A DNA stretch of 64,000 nt from Chloroflexota bacterium (GCA_024434165.1 QMIW01000005.1:29061-93060), one strand, 5' to 3'; counted from the first letter of the stretch, positions 36,718-46,293 are shown. Program-made: numbers and translations. The notes: generated by a model not told the origin, from the letters alone.

Positions 36718-37746
36718 ATGAAACTCGACGCCGCACTTCCCCCTCGGTCACTGAACGATGTCCCTGCGATTGCAAAAGCCGCAGAAGAAATTGGTTTCGA
36801 CGCGCTGTGGACTCAAGAAACCCAGCATGACCCATTCCTGCCCTGCGCTTTGATCGCCGAACACACCGCGCATCTTCATTTCGGGACGGCTGTTTCGGTT
36901 TCCTTTGCCCGCTCTCCCGCCAACCTTGCCTACACCGCCTGGGACCTGGCGGCGCAGTCCGGGGGAAGATTCATCCTCGGTCTTGGCACGCAAGTCAAGG
37001 CGCACATCGAGAGGCGTTTCGGAATGCCCTGGCCCGAATCGGTGACGGGTAAACTACGCGAGCAGATTCAAGTCATCCGCGCCTTGTGGGACTGCTGGCA
37101 AAACGGCACGAAGTTGAATTTCCGCGGCGAGTATTACAAGATCACGTTGATGTCGCCGTTCTTCAATCCCGGCGCGTTGACCTCACCCCCAGCCCCTCTC
37201 CTAAAGGAGAGGGGAGCGTACATTCCGATCTACATTGCGGGAGTCAATACTGGCTTGGCGAGGCTGGCTGGCGAGATGTGCGAAGGCTTTCACGCGCATC
37301 CGTTCAACAGCCCGCGCTACATGAACGATGTGATCCTGCCCGCCATTGAAGAAGGTTTGCAAAAAAGCGGACGAAAGCGAAGCGACATTACCGTCTCGAT
37401 GACTCCCTTTGTGGCGATCACGCCCGAAGAAGAAGCCTTCGCGCGGATGCAGGTCGCGTTTTACGCCAGCACGCCCTCGTACAAATCCGTGATGGAACTG
37501 CACGGCTGGGGCGCGACCGCCGGGAAATTATCTGGTTTTGCCTCCAAAGGCGAATGGGCGGAGATGCCGATGCTCATCACCGACGAGATGCTGGCGGAAT
37601 TCTGCCTGATCACCACGCAGGAAAATCTGGCAGGCGATTTGAAGAAACGCTTTGATGGCATTGCAGATAGGATTACTCTGTACACACCCTTCATCCCTGG
37701 CGAGAAGGATGAGTGGTGGAAAAATTTGGCGAAGGCGTTTGACTAA
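36718..37746 (+). CDS. LLM-class flavin/F420-dependent oxidoreductase (TIGR03617-like)
   Basis: A 342-residue luciferase-like TIM-barrel protein. LPPRSLNDVPAIAKAAEEIGFDALWTQE, FGTAVSVSFARSPANLAYTAWDL and GRFILGLGTQVKAHIERRFG match the probable F420-dependent subgroup. The cofactor cannot be settled from sequence alone. LTSPPAPLLKERG (about residue 155-167) is encoded by a family A palindrome lying in frame just before PIYIAGVN. The surrounding protein is continuous with the family, so this is a tolerated loop insert. The frame extends upstream to 36652, but ATG 36718 gives the conserved N-terminus and follows a -10 box. Confidence 0.9.
   Translation: MKLDAALPPRSLNDVPAIAKAAEEIGFDALWTQETQHDPFLPCALIAEHTAHLHFGTAVSVSFARSPANLAYTAWDLAAQSGGRFILGLGTQVKAHIERRFGMPWPESVTGKLREQIQVIRALWDCWQNGTKLNFRGEYYKITLMSPFFNPGALTSPPAPLLKERGAYIPIYIAGVNTGLARLAGEMCEGFHAHPFNSPRYMNDVILPAIEEGLQKSGRKRSDITVSMTPFVAITPEEEAFARMQVAFYASTPSYKSVMELHGWGATAGKLSGFASKGEWAEMPMLITDEMLAEFCLITTQENLAGDLKKRFDGIADRITLYTPFIPGEKDEWWKNLAKAFD
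37181..37214. repeat. Palindromic element family A, partial copy inside a coding region
   Basis: CCTCACCCC, then CCCCTCTCCT-AA-AGGAGAGGGG (37193-37214), a perfect 10-bp stem. It inserts about 12 residues in frame in the LLM-class oxidoreductase. Confidence 0.87.
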
Positions 37747-37830
37747 CTCGTTTTACACACCGTCCCGAAGGTTTCTCAGGGGCTGCTTCAACAGGTGTAA
37801 CCAGCCACTAACGTATATAAGGACTCACCC

Positions 37831-38160
37831 ATGAACTTCAACGACTATCAGCAGCGATCCCGCGCCACGGCGCAGTACCCCGCCATCGGGCATCCCGTCA
37901 TCTACCCTGCGCTCGGACTGGTCAACGAGGCGGGAGAGGTGGCGGGGAAGATCAAAAAAATTTTCAGAGACAGGTCCGGGGTCATCGGCGAGGCGGAGCG
38001 GGAGGCGCTCAAAGCCGAATTGGGCGATGTCCTCTGGTACATCGCCCAGGTCGCCACAGAACTCGACCTTCCGCTCGACGAGATCGCCGAATCCAACCTG
38101 ACTAAACTTTTGGACAGGCAGGCGCGCGGTAAGATACGGGGCGATGGAGACAACCGATAA
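37831..38160 (+). CDS. MazG-like nucleotide pyrophosphohydrolase
   Basis: A 109-residue all-alpha NTP pyrophosphatase-like protein. LGLVNEAGEVAGKIKKIFRD and ELGDVLWYIAQVATEL give the paired acidic motifs (E-x-x-E and E-x-x-D) that bind magnesium. Single-domain members probably clear unusual or damaged NTPs. AAGGA precedes the ATG. The flanking gaps of 84 and 146 bp suggest a single-gene unit. Confidence 0.9.
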   Translation: MNFNDYQQRSRATAQYPAIGHPVIYPALGLVNEAGEVAGKIKKIFRDRSGVIGEAEREALKAELGDVLWYIAQVATELDLPLDEIAESNLTKLLDRQARGKIRGDGDNR

Positions 38161-38169
38161 CCTGGAAGG

Positions 38170-38193
38170 AAACCGCCTGATTTCCGGTTTTTT
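38170..38193 (+). terminator. Weak terminator after the mazG-like gene
   Basis: AAACCG, 9-nt loop, CGGTTT followed by TTT. Short stem. Confidence 0.45.
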
Positions 38194-38306
38194 GGCGAAA
38201 TTAGGCGGAATCATATCCCTATCGTAAGAAAATTCTAACCTTTTTCCTACGCATACTTCCCCTGCATTTGGTAGAATCCTTTACAGGTATTATCAGGAGA
38301 AAAAAC

Positions 38307-40796
38307 ATGGCTGGTATGGAAAGATTTACACAGCGGGCAAGGCGTGTGCTCAGCCTCGCGCACCAGGAAGCTGAGCGCGCCCGCCAAAACAGCATCGGAA
38401 CAGAACATCTGCTCCTCGGATTAATGGATGAAGAAGGCGGTGTGGCGGGAAGGGTCCTGCGCGAACTGGGCATGACCTCCGACCGCGTCCGCGAAGTGGT
38501 GGCACGCATTTCGGGCAGCGCCGCCAACTTCGACCCCAACCGCATCGAACTCGCGCCCGAAACCCAACAAGTCCTTGAGTACGCCGTGGACGAGGCTCGC
38601 CGCCTCGGACACCACTACATCGGAACCGAACACATCCTGCTCGGTCTGGTGCGCGTCGAATCCACCGCAATGGAAGCCCTGCGCCGGCTCGGCGTGACCC
38701 CCGACCAGATTCGCCGCCAGACCCGCCGCGTTCTGAACGAATCCGCCTCACCTTCCGCGCCGACGCCTGCCGGTCCCCAGGCAAGCGGACGCGCCGCCGG
38801 AGGCAACCCCAAAACCCCCCTCGTAGACCAACTGGCAACCGACCTGACCTCCAAAGCCGAGGAAAAGAAACTCGACCCCGTCATCGGACGCCAGATGGAA
38901 ATCGAGCGCGTCATTCAGATTTTGGCGCGCCGCACCAAGAACAATCCCGCGCTCATCGGCGAACCCGGCGTGGGCAAGACCGCCATCGTGGAAGGACTCG
39001 CCCAACGCATCGTGGATGGCGATGTGCCCGCCCCGCTCATGAACAAGCGGCTGCTGCAGCTCGATGTCGGCTCGCTCGTGGCTGGCACCATGTACCGCGG
39101 TCAATTCGAGGAACGCCTCAAGCGCATCATAGACGAGTTGAAGCAATCGGGCGCGATCCTCTTCATAGACGAGGTCCACATGCTCGTCGGGGCGGGAGCC
39201 GCCGGCTCTTCCGTGGACGCGGCAAACATCCTCAAACCGGCGCTGTCGCGCGGCGAACTGCAAGTCATCGGCGCAACCACACTCGACGAATACCGCAAGC
39301 ACATCGAATCCGACGCCGCACTCGAACGCCGCTTCCAGCCCATTCAGGTGGATGAACCCAGCGAGGAAGAAACCATTCAAATCCTCAAGGGCATCCGCAG
39401 CGCGTACGAGGAACACCACCATCTTGTGATCTCGGATGAAGCGCTCGAAGCCGCCGCGCACTTATCCTCACGGTATGTGACCGAACGCTTCCTGCCGGAT
39501 AAAGCCATTGACCTGATTGACGAATCCTCCTCGCGCGTGCGCATGTACAAGAGTCCCGCCGCGAAACACGCCAAGGACCTCTTCAGCCAGCTGCGCCAGG
39601 CGCGCCAGAACCGCGCCCTCGCCCAGGAGGAAGGCAACATCGAAGACGTGAAAGAATGGGAGGAACGCGAAGGCGACCTCGGCGCGCAGATCGAACGCCT
39701 GCGCACCGGCTGGGACCGCGCCACCAGCCCGGTCGTCTCGGCGGAGGATATTGCCGAAGTCGTCTCCATGTGGACGGGCGTGCCGCTCATGCAGCTGGCG
39801 GAAGAAGAATCGCAGCGCCTGCTCAAGATGGAAGACGAACTCCACAAAGCCATCATCGGTCAGGAGGATGCGATCATCGCCATCTCCCGCGCCGTGCGCC
39901 GCGCGCGCGCCGGTCTCAAAGACCCCAAGCGCCCCATCGGTTCGTTCATGTTCCTCGGACCGACCGGCGTCGGCAAGACCGAACTGACCAAGGCGCTTGC
40001 CAAGTTCATGTTCGGCAGTGAAGAAGCCGCCATCCAACTCGACATGTCCGAGTTCATGGAACGCCACACGGCGTCCCGCCTTGTCGGCGCGCCTCCCGGA
40101 TACATCGGCTACGAAGACGCCGGTCAACTGACCGAAGCGCTGCGCCGCCGCCCGTATTCCATCGTCGTCTTCGACGAGATCGAAAAGGCGCACCCCGAAG
40201 TCCACAACATGCTCCTCCAGATCATGGAGGAAGGCCACCTGAGCGATGCAAAGGGACGCAAGGTGGACTTCCGCAACGCCATCATCGTCATGACCTCCAA
40301 CATCGGCGCGGACGTCATCAAACGGCAATCCACCCTCGGGTTCGCCATGAAGCGCGACGAAGTCACCGAGGAAAAACTTTCCTACGAAGAGATGCGCAAG
40401 AAGTTGAGCGAATCGCTCAAGCGCGCCTTCCGCCCCGAGTTCATCAACCGCCTGGACGCGGTAGTCATCTTCCGCTCGCTCAACAAGGAAGACATCAAGA
40501 AGATCGTCTCCCTCGAACTGGAGAAGGTCGCCCAGCGCCTCAAAGACCATAACCTGGTGCTGACCGCCACCCCCGAGGCGTTATCCTCGCTGGCGGAGCA
40601 GGGCTACGACGCCGAGTTTGGCGCCCGCCCGCTGCGCCGCATCATCCAGCAGAAGGTGGAAGACCCGCTCTCCGACAAACTGCTCTCCGGCGAATTCGCC
40701 GACGGCGACTCGATCACGATTGACGTCAACGAAGACGGCGAGATCGTGCTCAATAAACAGCACGAACGCGAAGAAATCGCCGAACCGAGTTTATAA
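38307..40796 (+). CDS. clpC: ATP-dependent Clp protease ATPase subunit ClpC
   Basis: A Hsp100 unfoldase of 829 residues that feeds proteins to ClpP. Two Clp-N repeats ([21 protein letters not shown] and [20 protein letters not shown]) precede AAA1 with Walker [10 protein letters not shown] middle coiled region ([20 protein letters not shown]) and AAA2 with GPTGVGKTE follow. AGGAGA lies 6 bp before ATG 38307; the 13 residues upstream in frame are not part of the family. No CtsR, McsA or McsB genes are adjacent, and no CIRCE element is seen. The LGF/VGF-type ClpP loop was not located with certainty. Confidence 0.95.
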   Translation: MAGMERFTQRARRVLSLAHQEAERARQNSIGTEHLLLGLMDEEGGVAGRVLRELGMTSDRVREVVARISGSAANFDPNRIELAPETQQVLEYAVDEARRLGHHYIGTEHILLGLVRVESTAMEALRRLGVTPDQIRRQTRRVLNESASPSAPTPAGPQASGRAAGGNPKTPLVDQLATDLTSKAEEKKLDPVIGRQMEIERVIQILARRTKNNPALIGEPGVGKTAIVEGLAQRIVDGDVPAPLMNKRLLQLDVGSLVAGTMYRGQFEERLKRIIDELKQSGAILFIDEVHMLVGAGAAGSSVDAANILKPALSRGELQVIGATTLDEYRKHIESDAALERRFQPIQVDEPSEEETIQILKGIRSAYEEHHHLVISDEALEAAAHLSSRYVTERFLPDKAIDLIDESSSRVRMYKSPAAKHAKDLFSQLRQARQNRALAQEEGNIEDVKEWEEREGDLGAQIERLRTGWDRATSPVVSAEDIAEVVSMWTGVPLMQLAEEESQRLLKMEDELHKAIIGQEDAIIAISRAVRRARAGLKDPKRPIGSFMFLGPTGVGKTELTKALAKFMFGSEEAAIQLDMSEFMERHTASRLVGAPPGYIGYEDAGQLTEALRRRPYSIVVFDEIEKAHPEVHNMLLQIMEEGHLSDAKGRKVDFRNAIIVMTSNIGADVIKRQSTLGFAMKRDEVTEEKLSYEEMRKKLSESLKRAFRPEFINRLDAVVIFRSLNKEDIKKIVSLELEKVAQRLKDHNLVLTATPEALSSLAEQGYDAEFGARPLRRIIQQKVEDPLSDKLLSGEFADGDSITIDVNEDGEIVLNKQHEREEIAEPSL

Positions 40797-40803
40797 ATAT
40801 ACC

Positions 40804-40829
40804 GACCTGGCAGTCGTGACTGCCAGGTC
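40804..40829. repeat. Palindromic element family C, copy 3 (perfect 12-bp stem)
   Basis: GACCTGGCAGTC-GT-GACTGCCAGGTC, 7 bp after the clpC stop and 8 bp before the next start codon. It may terminate or attenuate clpC transcription. Confidence 0.75.
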
Positions 40830-40837
40830 TTATCACC

Positions 40838-41887
40838 ATGACCAGGCAAGAACTTCTCAAACAAGCCGATTACACCTTCCAACGCGGCAACCGCGAACTG
40901 GCAAAGAAATATTTGTCGGAATATCTCGCATCCTACCCGGATGACGAAGCCGCGTGGATGCTGATGGCGCGCATTACAGGGGAAAAGGCGCACCAGATCG
41001 CGTGCTATGAACGCGTCCTCAAAATCAACCCCGGCAACAACGAAGCCAAAATCGGTTTGGCGCGCATTCAGGCAGCCATCAACCCCACCCTCCCCCGGGC
41101 AAACGTCAACTTGTGGCAGCCGAAGAAAAGCCCGTACAGGAATGCCCTGCGCGGAGCCTTGATCACGCTTCTTGCGGTTCTGCTTTTCGGCACGACGGGG
41201 CTTGTTGTAGCGCAGAACAACCCTTCCTCGAAGATGGCGCAGTGGCTGGCGATTGTCACTCCAACCGTCCAGGCGGATACTGCGCTTGCGAATGAAATCG
41301 CCCCCCAGACCCTCGCAGAGGTCAACGAAAAGTACCCGCAATATACGGCGTTGGTGAACGCCCTGATTGGTTTTGCGGTCAATAACGCAGCGACCGGCAT
41401 GGAAGGCGCCCCTGAACGTCCTGGCGACGAGATCATCATTTCGGAACAATCGGGCATGGAAGCGAAAGCCCTGCTGGAAAATTCACTGCCCCAGCCGGGG
41501 TCGTTGACCTCGCTCACGATCACCGAACAGCAGCTCACTTCCTGGCTTGCCATGGAATTGCTGGAAAGCCCCGACCTTCCTCTCAGCCAGCCGCAAGTCT
41601 ATTTGCGCGACGGGAAGATCCAGGTGTGGGGCGTCGTCACCGGAAGCGGGGATTCGACCGCCGCGCTCATCGTCGGCGAACTCAAAATTGACGGCGATAA
41701 AAAGCCCTATTTCGAGATCGAGTCCATGCAAATCGGTCAGCAGGTCATCCCCGACCTCATTCTCTCGCAAATGGAGACCTGGCTCAACCAGATGCTTTTG
41801 GAAAGCATCAACGAACAGGCGCCCGGGCTGCAGGTGATGAACATCAAGGTCACCAGCGGGTTGATCACCATCTCAGGTATGAGATAA
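40838..41887 (+). CDS. TPR-containing single-pass membrane protein, unknown function
   Basis: A 349-residue protein. Residues 1-85 contain about two TPR-like helical hairpins (YTFQRGNRELAKKYLSEYL, ERVLKINPGNNEAKIGLARI). A basic stretch and one membrane helix follow (about 108-128, RGALITLLAVLLFGTTGLVVA), then an extracytoplasmic domain of about 220 residues with ITEQQLTSWLAMEL and repeated beta strands. The C-terminal half resembles lipid- or scaffold-binding periplasmic domains in outline, but I cannot name it. It may be read through from clpC. Confidence 0.8.
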   Translation: MTRQELLKQADYTFQRGNRELAKKYLSEYLASYPDDEAAWMLMARITGEKAHQIACYERVLKINPGNNEAKIGLARIQAAINPTLPRANVNLWQPKKSPYRNALRGALITLLAVLLFGTTGLVVAQNNPSSKMAQWLAIVTPTVQADTALANEIAPQTLAEVNEKYPQYTALVNALIGFAVNNAATGMEGAPERPGDEIIISEQSGMEAKALLENSLPQPGSLTSLTITEQQLTSWLAMELLESPDLPLSQPQVYLRDGKIQVWGVVTGSGDSTAALIVGELKIDGDKKPYFEIESMQIGQQVIPDLILSQMETWLNQMLLESINEQAPGLQVMNIKVTSGLITISGMR

Positions 41888-41905
41888 TCCCTCGCAGAAT
41901 AACAG

Positions 41906-41940
41906 AAAAAACCGCCCCGAAATCAACGAGGCGGTTTTTT
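41906..41940. terminator. Bidirectional rho-independent terminator
   Basis: AAAAACCGCC pairs with GGCGGTTTTT, giving T-runs on both strands between two convergent genes. Confidence 0.88.
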
Positions 41941-41953
41941 TGTCCCTCCAAAA

Positions 41954-42520
41954 TCATCCCAAATTCCCCACCAAATCCAACTCCGGCGCGATCCTGCGCA
42001 TGGCTTGAATCACGTTCCCGACGTGTTCCCACAAGTCCACGCCGAATTCCTTCGCGGCGCGTTCCATTTCTTCCCGGTTGGTCCCGGCGGCGAAGGCTTT
42101 ATCCTTCCACTTCTTCCTGACGGAACCGGCTTCGAGGTCGTACAGCGAACGCGATGGACGCACCAGCGCAACGGCGGTGATGAGACCTGTCACTTCGTCG
42201 CAGGCACAGATGGCTTTGCGGCGCAGGGTATCGCGCGGCAGACCGAGATGGTCGGCGTGACTCAAAATGTCCTGAATGATGTCTTCGGGCACGCCGCGTT
42301 CGCGCAACATGGGCGCGCCGTCCTGCGGGTGCTGTTCAAGGGTGGGATGAATCTCCCAATCGAAATCGTGGAGCAGTCCGATCAGCCCCCACGATTCGAC
42401 ATCCTCGCCGTATTTTTCGGCGTAAAAACGCATCGCGGCTTCGACGGAAAGCATGTGCCGCACAAGGCTTTCGTTCTTTACAAATTCACGCACAAGGGCA
42501 AGGGCTTCTTCACGGTTCAT
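41954..42520 (-). CDS. HD-domain phosphohydrolase
   Basis: A 188-residue protein. HMLSVEAAMRFYAEKYG, LLHDFDWEIHPTLEQHP and DILSHADHLG give the H...HD...D metal ligands of the HD superfamily. It probably hydrolyses a nucleotide or phosphate ester; the substrate is unknown. I prefer ATG 42520, which has GGAGA about 5 bp upstream, over the TTG at 42532. Confidence 0.87.
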   Translation of the reverse strand: MNREEALALVREFVKNESLVRHMLSVEAAMRFYAEKYGEDVESWGLIGLLHDFDWEIHPTLEQHPQDGAPMLRERGVPEDIIQDILSHADHLGLPRDTLRRKAICACDEVTGLITAVALVRPSRSLYDLEAGSVRKKWKDKAFAAGTNREEMERAAKEFGVDLWEHVGNVIQAMRRIAPELDLVGNLG

Positions 42521-42602
42521 AAAATTCTCCAAAAGGTTTCACTACGAAGGACGGCAGTTCATGGAAATCGAAATGTTTTTCCGGCGCTCTCTGCGGTAAA
42601 GG

Positions 42603-43250
42603 TCACTCTATCGGTTCCGGCTCGCCCATCACAGGCAGGGGTTTGGCGATCAGCACATCCCACGCGGCTTGGAAGATGGCAAAGGTCTCGCGGAAGTTCC
42701 ACCAGGCGCGCGAACGTTTGAGGAAATAACGGTTATCCGCTTCCACACCCACCGACTCGATTCCGAACCAGCTGCACAGGGTCAACGCTCTCGGCATGTG
42801 GAAATTCTGCGTGATGAGAATCGCCTCCTCCACGCCGAAGATATGTCTGGCGCGGTAACAGGTGTCGTAGGTGCGCCTGCCTGCGTAATCGAGCACGATG
42901 TCTTCATCCGGCACGCCGCGTTCGAGCGCGTACCGGCGCCCGGCTTCCGGCTCATTGTATTCGATGAAACGGTTATCGCCGCTCACCAAAATCTTGTCCA
43001 CTTTTCCGGCGTGATACAAATTTACAGCCGTTTGCATCCGGTCGCTCAACACCGGACCCGCCGACCCATCCCGCAGCAGCCCCGCGCCGAAGACGATGCC
43101 CACACGGGCGGGCGGCACATCTTCAACCGTGAACGTGCGCGGAGCGGCGTACATCCACATCACGAATCCCGGCAGGAAGAAACCGATTGCGGTCAGGAGA
43201 CTCAAAACGAGCGCGGCGCGCCGGGAAAATCGAACTATCTTTTTCAACAT
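42603..43250 (-). CDS. SanA/YdcF-like DUF218 membrane-anchored protein
   Basis: A 215-residue protein with an N-terminal membrane segment (about 12-35), then a DUF218 domain: VGIVFGAGLLRDGSAGPVLSDRMQTAVNLYHAGKVDKILVSGD, ERGVPDEDIVLD and ILITQNFHMPRAL. SanA-type proteins affect envelope barrier function and vancomycin tolerance in enteric bacteria. The enzyme activity is not known. About 25 bp separate it from the PhnD-like gene upstream, so they may be co-transcribed. Confidence 0.9.
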   Translation of the reverse strand: MLKKIVRFSRRAALVLSLLTAIGFFLPGFVMWMYAAPRTFTVEDVPPARVGIVFGAGLLRDGSAGPVLSDRMQTAVNLYHAGKVDKILVSGDNRFIEYNEPEAGRRYALERGVPDEDIVLDYAGRRTYDTCYRARHIFGVEEAILITQNFHMPRALTLCSWFGIESVGVEADNRYFLKRSRAWWNFRETFAIFQAAWDVLIAKPLPVMGEPEPIE

Positions 43251-43274
43251 GATGGAAACGCGCGTGCAATCCCG

Positions 43275-44285
43275 TTATTCTATCAAACCCGTCAGATCCA
43301 GTCCCGATGCCCGCACCAGCGCGATGAACTCCGCATAGGCGGCATCGTCCACCGGCGTCACTTCGTCGAAGCCGTACACCGTTTGCATGGCGGCTTTGCC
43401 TTCGGGCGTAAGCATGAAGTCAATCAACGCGCGCTGGATCACCCGGCGCATCTCGACCGGCAGGTAGGCTGCCATCGAAATATTTTCATACGGGATGACC
43501 GGCGGGATGCGCCAGACGACAATCACCCGGTCCAGCACGTCGGGGTAATCCGCTTCGAGGATGGGGGATGTGCGGGCGTCTATGAACGTTGCGCCGAAAT
43601 CGCAGATGTCATCGGCATAGACAGCCCGCACCACATTGGGCTGACCTTCGAGAAACGCCCCGCTTCGCACCCGGACCTGAGCCTGATTCAGCAGACCCAG
43701 AGGCACCACATACCCTGACGGCGATACTTCGTCGCTCCAGCAGGGTTTCTTCTCCTGGAATTGCTGCAGCGCCCGGGCTGGCTCGCCGATGTTCTCGTTC
43801 CGCGCTTCATCGAAATAGGACGTGAAATCCTTGTCGCGGTTGGCGATGATCTGCGCGCCATAGAACGTCTGTCCCTCGCGCACGCGCGCCAGCAGCGCCG
43901 TTGCGGAGTTGTTTTCGCGGGCAAGCACGAAGCCGTACGGCGAAAGGGATGCGATATGCGCGTTGCCTTTTGCAAGCGCATCCACCAGCACGGTTTCCGA
44001 GGCGGGGATGGTGGTCACGATGCGGTACCCTGTGCGGGATTCGAGGAAGGCGGCAATCGTATCGCCCGCCGAGATGACCGCCTCGCTGGGTCGCGGGGAG
44101 GGAGTCAGGGCGAGGATCAAAGGATTCTGGTCAGTGCCAGGCTGGGGCGTGGCATGAGGCGTCTGCGTGGGGGCGGGAGTCGGCTCGAGCGTGGGGGTCG
44201 CTGTGGGCGTTCCCAACGTCAACCGCACCGGAAATGAACATCCCAGCATGACGAGCAGGGAGGCAATGAGCAGGATTTTTTTCAT
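43275..44285 (-). CDS. PhnD-like phosphate/phosphonate-type substrate-binding lipoprotein
   Basis: A 336-residue lipoprotein (lipobox LVMLGC near residue 16) with a Thr/Pro linker and a type 2 periplasmic-binding fold. LTPSPRPSEAVISAGDTIAAFLESRTGYRI and AQIIANRDKD follow the PhnD family pattern. No ABC permease or ATPase gene is adjacent, so it may be an orphan binding protein or a sensor component. The ATG at 44285 gives a standard signal peptide. An upstream in-frame ATG at 44312 would add nine residues before it. Confidence 0.87.
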   Translation of the reverse strand: MKKILLIASLLVMLGCSFPVRLTLGTPTATPTLEPTPAPTQTPHATPQPGTDQNPLILALTPSPRPSEAVISAGDTIAAFLESRTGYRIVTTIPASETVLVDALAKGNAHIASLSPYGFVLARENNSATALLARVREGQTFYGAQIIANRDKDFTSYFDEARNENIGEPARALQQFQEKKPCWSDEVSPSGYVVPLGLLNQAQVRVRSGAFLEGQPNVVRAVYADDICDFGATFIDARTSPILEADYPDVLDRVIVVWRIPPVIPYENISMAAYLPVEMRRVIQRALIDFMLTPEGKAAMQTVYGFDEVTPVDDAAYAEFIALVRASGLDLTGLIE

Positions 44286-44324
44286 CTTACAGGTTTGTGT
44301 GTTCGGTATCATAAATGAACTTGC

Positions 44325-44330
44325 TATAAT
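44325..44330 (+). promoter_or_regulatory. -10 box upstream of the DUF4230 gene
   Basis: TATAAT with TTCGGT 17 bp upstream. The ATG is 24 nt downstream, with AAAGGA between. Confidence 0.6.
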
Positions 44331-44354
44331 ACAACAAGTATCGAAAGGACGAAA

Positions 44355-45026
44355 ATGAAAAATACATTTAACACGATTATGTCCATCCTGATTCTGGTTG
44401 TGCTGGCGGCCGGGGTCTATTTTATCGTAGAGACCGTGCGCGATGCCGCAGCGGCTGCCGCGGCGCCGATGGAGCAGGTTAACGAGGCGAATTATGCGCT
44501 TCAGACCCAGGTGGCTCAGTTGATGAATCCCACACCCACCATCATCCCGGACCCGGTCACGTACATCAACGAGATTCGGGCGCTCGCCCGCCTGGAGACG
44601 ATCGAGTATAGCATTTCACAGGTGGTGTCTTCGGAGACGAATCAGGACAGTCCCATTTTTGCGTTTGCGTTCGGCAGCAAGATATTGGTGCAAATTCACG
44701 GCTCGGTGATCGCGGGTATTGACATGGAAAAACTCCAGCCCGGCGACCTGAGGTTTCAGGATAACGTGCTCTATGTGACACTGCCCCCTGCGGAGATTCT
44801 GGCGGTGACACTGGATGAAGACAAAACCGAAGTTTATACCGTTCAGGAAGGCATCTTTGTGGATGTTGACCCCAACCTGGTGCTCGATGTGCTCAGCGTG
44901 GGCGAGGATAAGATCGTCAGCGTGGCAATCGAAGACGGTATTCTGACGCAGGCGCAGGAGAACGCCGAGGCGTATTTGTACAAGTTCTTCAATGCGCTTG
45001 GTTATCAGTCGGTGATCTTCGAGTAG
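44355..45026 (+). CDS. DUF4230 single-pass membrane protein
   Basis: A 223-residue protein. One N-terminal membrane helix (about 8-27) is followed by an extracytoplasmic DUF4230 domain (IEYSISQVVSSE, GSVIAGIDMEKL, LYVTLPPAEILAVTLDEDKTEVY). The function of the family is not known. AAAGGA lies 5 bp before the ATG. It is a single-gene unit with its own promoter and a stem-loop after the stop. Confidence 0.87.
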   Translation: MKNTFNTIMSILILVVLAAGVYFIVETVRDAAAAAAAPMEQVNEANYALQTQVAQLMNPTPTIIPDPVTYINEIRALARLETIEYSISQVVSSETNQDSPIFAFAFGSKILVQIHGSVIAGIDMEKLQPGDLRFQDNVLYVTLPPAEILAVTLDEDKTEVYTVQEGIFVDVDPNLVLDVLSVGEDKIVSVAIEDGILTQAQENAEAYLYKFFNALGYQSVIFE

Positions 45027-45063
45027 GGAAAAACCGGCGGGTCGAAATACACGAGGATGCCTG

Positions 45064-45087
45064 TAGTGCGGGATGGTTCTCGCACTA
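45064..45087. terminator. Stem-loop between convergent genes
   Basis: TAGTGCG, 10-nt loop, CGCACTA. Short stem and no T-run, so the assignment is weak. Confidence 0.35.
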
Positions 45088-45112
45088 TAGCGCAATTCGT
45101 ATTCCAGCCACT

Positions 45113-45820
45113 CTATGGCGTGCAGCTGACGGGGAAAGCCACCTCCTGGATGCGTTCATTCGGCGTCAGCACGTAGAATTTCACCCAATATTCGTTCGGC
45201 GCGTTGATCTGATAGTACTCGTTGATGACCTGTGTGCCAGCCTCCTCGAAGATCAGCGTGCCCACATTGGAGGTGATGCCCGTGCTGACTTCCCACTTCC
45301 AGGTAAAGAGGGTGGGACCGTTGGTGGTAATGGACGCCTCAAAGAAGACCGTTTGCGGGAACTGGTCGCAGTTGACGACGATGCGGCTCGGCTCCACGCG
45401 CAGGCTCACGTCGGTGACGGTGACGAAAGGCAGGGGGATGACCGGCAAAGAGGCGGTTTCGCCCAACTCCTCGATCACCTCGGCGGAGACCCAACACGAG
45501 CCGCCCGGGTTGCCGGGGTCTCTTACGAGCCACCAGGTGAAGTCTTCGTTGCGCCCGATCGCGCGCAGGAGTTTTCCCCCGCCAATCTCGTTGAGAGTCT
45601 GATAAACCGTGCCGGGACCAAAACGGCAGTTGACCGCTTCCGCCGCCACCTGCATGGAAACTTCGACCGGCTCCGGGATGGACGTGTCAGTGGGTGCGGC
45701 AGTTGGAACGGGCGGACTGGTTGGGGATGCGGTGGGGAATGGCGTTGGCTGCGGCGCCGCCCCCCTGCAAGCCGTCAAGCCAAGCAGAACAAGCCCTGCC
45801 AGCAGGACGAGGCGAATCAT
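45113..45820 (-). CDS. Lipoprotein with SH3b domain
   Basis: A 235-residue lipoprotein (lipobox LTAC near residue 18) with a Pro/Thr linker to about residue 55. An SH3b domain follows (VNCRFGPGTVYQTLNEIGGGKLLRAIGR, GSCWVSAEVI), then a C-terminal beta-rich domain of about 100 residues ending in Cys. SH3b domains often bind cell-wall peptides. AGGAGG lies 5-6 bp before the ATG at 45820, which settles the start against a longer open frame. Confidence 0.87.
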   Translation of the reverse strand: MIRLVLLAGLVLLGLTACRGAAPQPTPFPTASPTSPPVPTAAPTDTSIPEPVEVSMQVAAEAVNCRFGPGTVYQTLNEIGGGKLLRAIGRNEDFTWWLVRDPGNPGGSCWVSAEVIEELGETASLPVIPLPFVTVTDVSLRVEPSRIVVNCDQFPQTVFFEASITTNGPTLFTWKWEVSTGITSNVGTLIFEEAGTQVINEYYQINAPNEYWVKFYVLTPNERIQEVAFPVSCTP

Positions 45821-45876
45821 GGTTTCCTCCTTTTCAATCAACAATAAACTTTCCGGTTCTCCATCGGCGTTGGAGA

Positions 45877-45902
45877 AAAAAGGCGATCCCATGGGATCGC
45901 CT
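45877..45902 (-). terminator. Rho-independent terminator of the chagasin-like gene
   Basis: GGCGATCCCATGGGATCGCC is a perfect 20-nt palindrome (45883-45902), followed on the minus strand by TTTTTT. Confidence 0.85.
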
Positions 45903-45909
45903 TGTGTTT

Positions 45910-46293
45910 CTACTTTACTGTAACAGTGAACGTGACGGTTTGTTGCGGTTCTTCCGGGTCGTTCGAGGGTGGATAGTACCCAAGAGTGATTTGGGCTTCG
46001 CCCGCGCCGACGGCTTTGAAGGTCCACACATCCACGCCGCCGGAGCCGGTGGTGACGGGCTGGTCGGCGCTGTAATCCCTTGAGACGAACTCCACAACGC
46101 CTGCATCCGGTTCCTCCGCCAGTTCCCAGTGATAGCCTGTGGTCGGGTTCGCGTCGAGGACGATGGTGAATTCATCGCCCGCCGCAGCTTCGATGGGCTG
46201 GGCGGGATCGGAGACCTGCAATTCAGGTTTTTTCGCACTGCACGCTGAGAGCGCAAGCGCAATGAGCAGGGATAAAAACGGGATTTTTTTCAT
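45910..46293 (-). CDS. Chagasin/ICP-family cysteine-protease inhibitor lipoprotein (I42)
   Basis: A 127-residue protein with a lipoprotein signal (lipobox LSAC near residue 18). NPTTGYHWEL is the conserved L2 loop of I42 inhibitors. TGSGGVDVWTFKAVGAGEAQITLGYYPP supplies the other two loops, with some divergence from the usual RPW motif. It probably protects the cell envelope from papain-like proteases. ATG 46293 gives the signal peptide. A terminator follows directly. Confidence 0.9.
   Translation of the reverse strand: MKKIPFLSLLIALALSACSAKKPELQVSDPAQPIEAAAGDEFTIVLDANPTTGYHWELAEEPDAGVVEFVSRDYSADQPVTTGSGGVDVWTFKAVGAGEAQITLGYYPPSNDPEEPQQTVTFTVTVK

Noticed and set aside
38221..38306. CIRCE or CtsR operator upstream of clpC
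   Set aside because: No TTAGCACTC/GAGTGCTAA pair and no heptad direct repeat of the CtsR type; the TAGAAT at 38272 has no matching -35.
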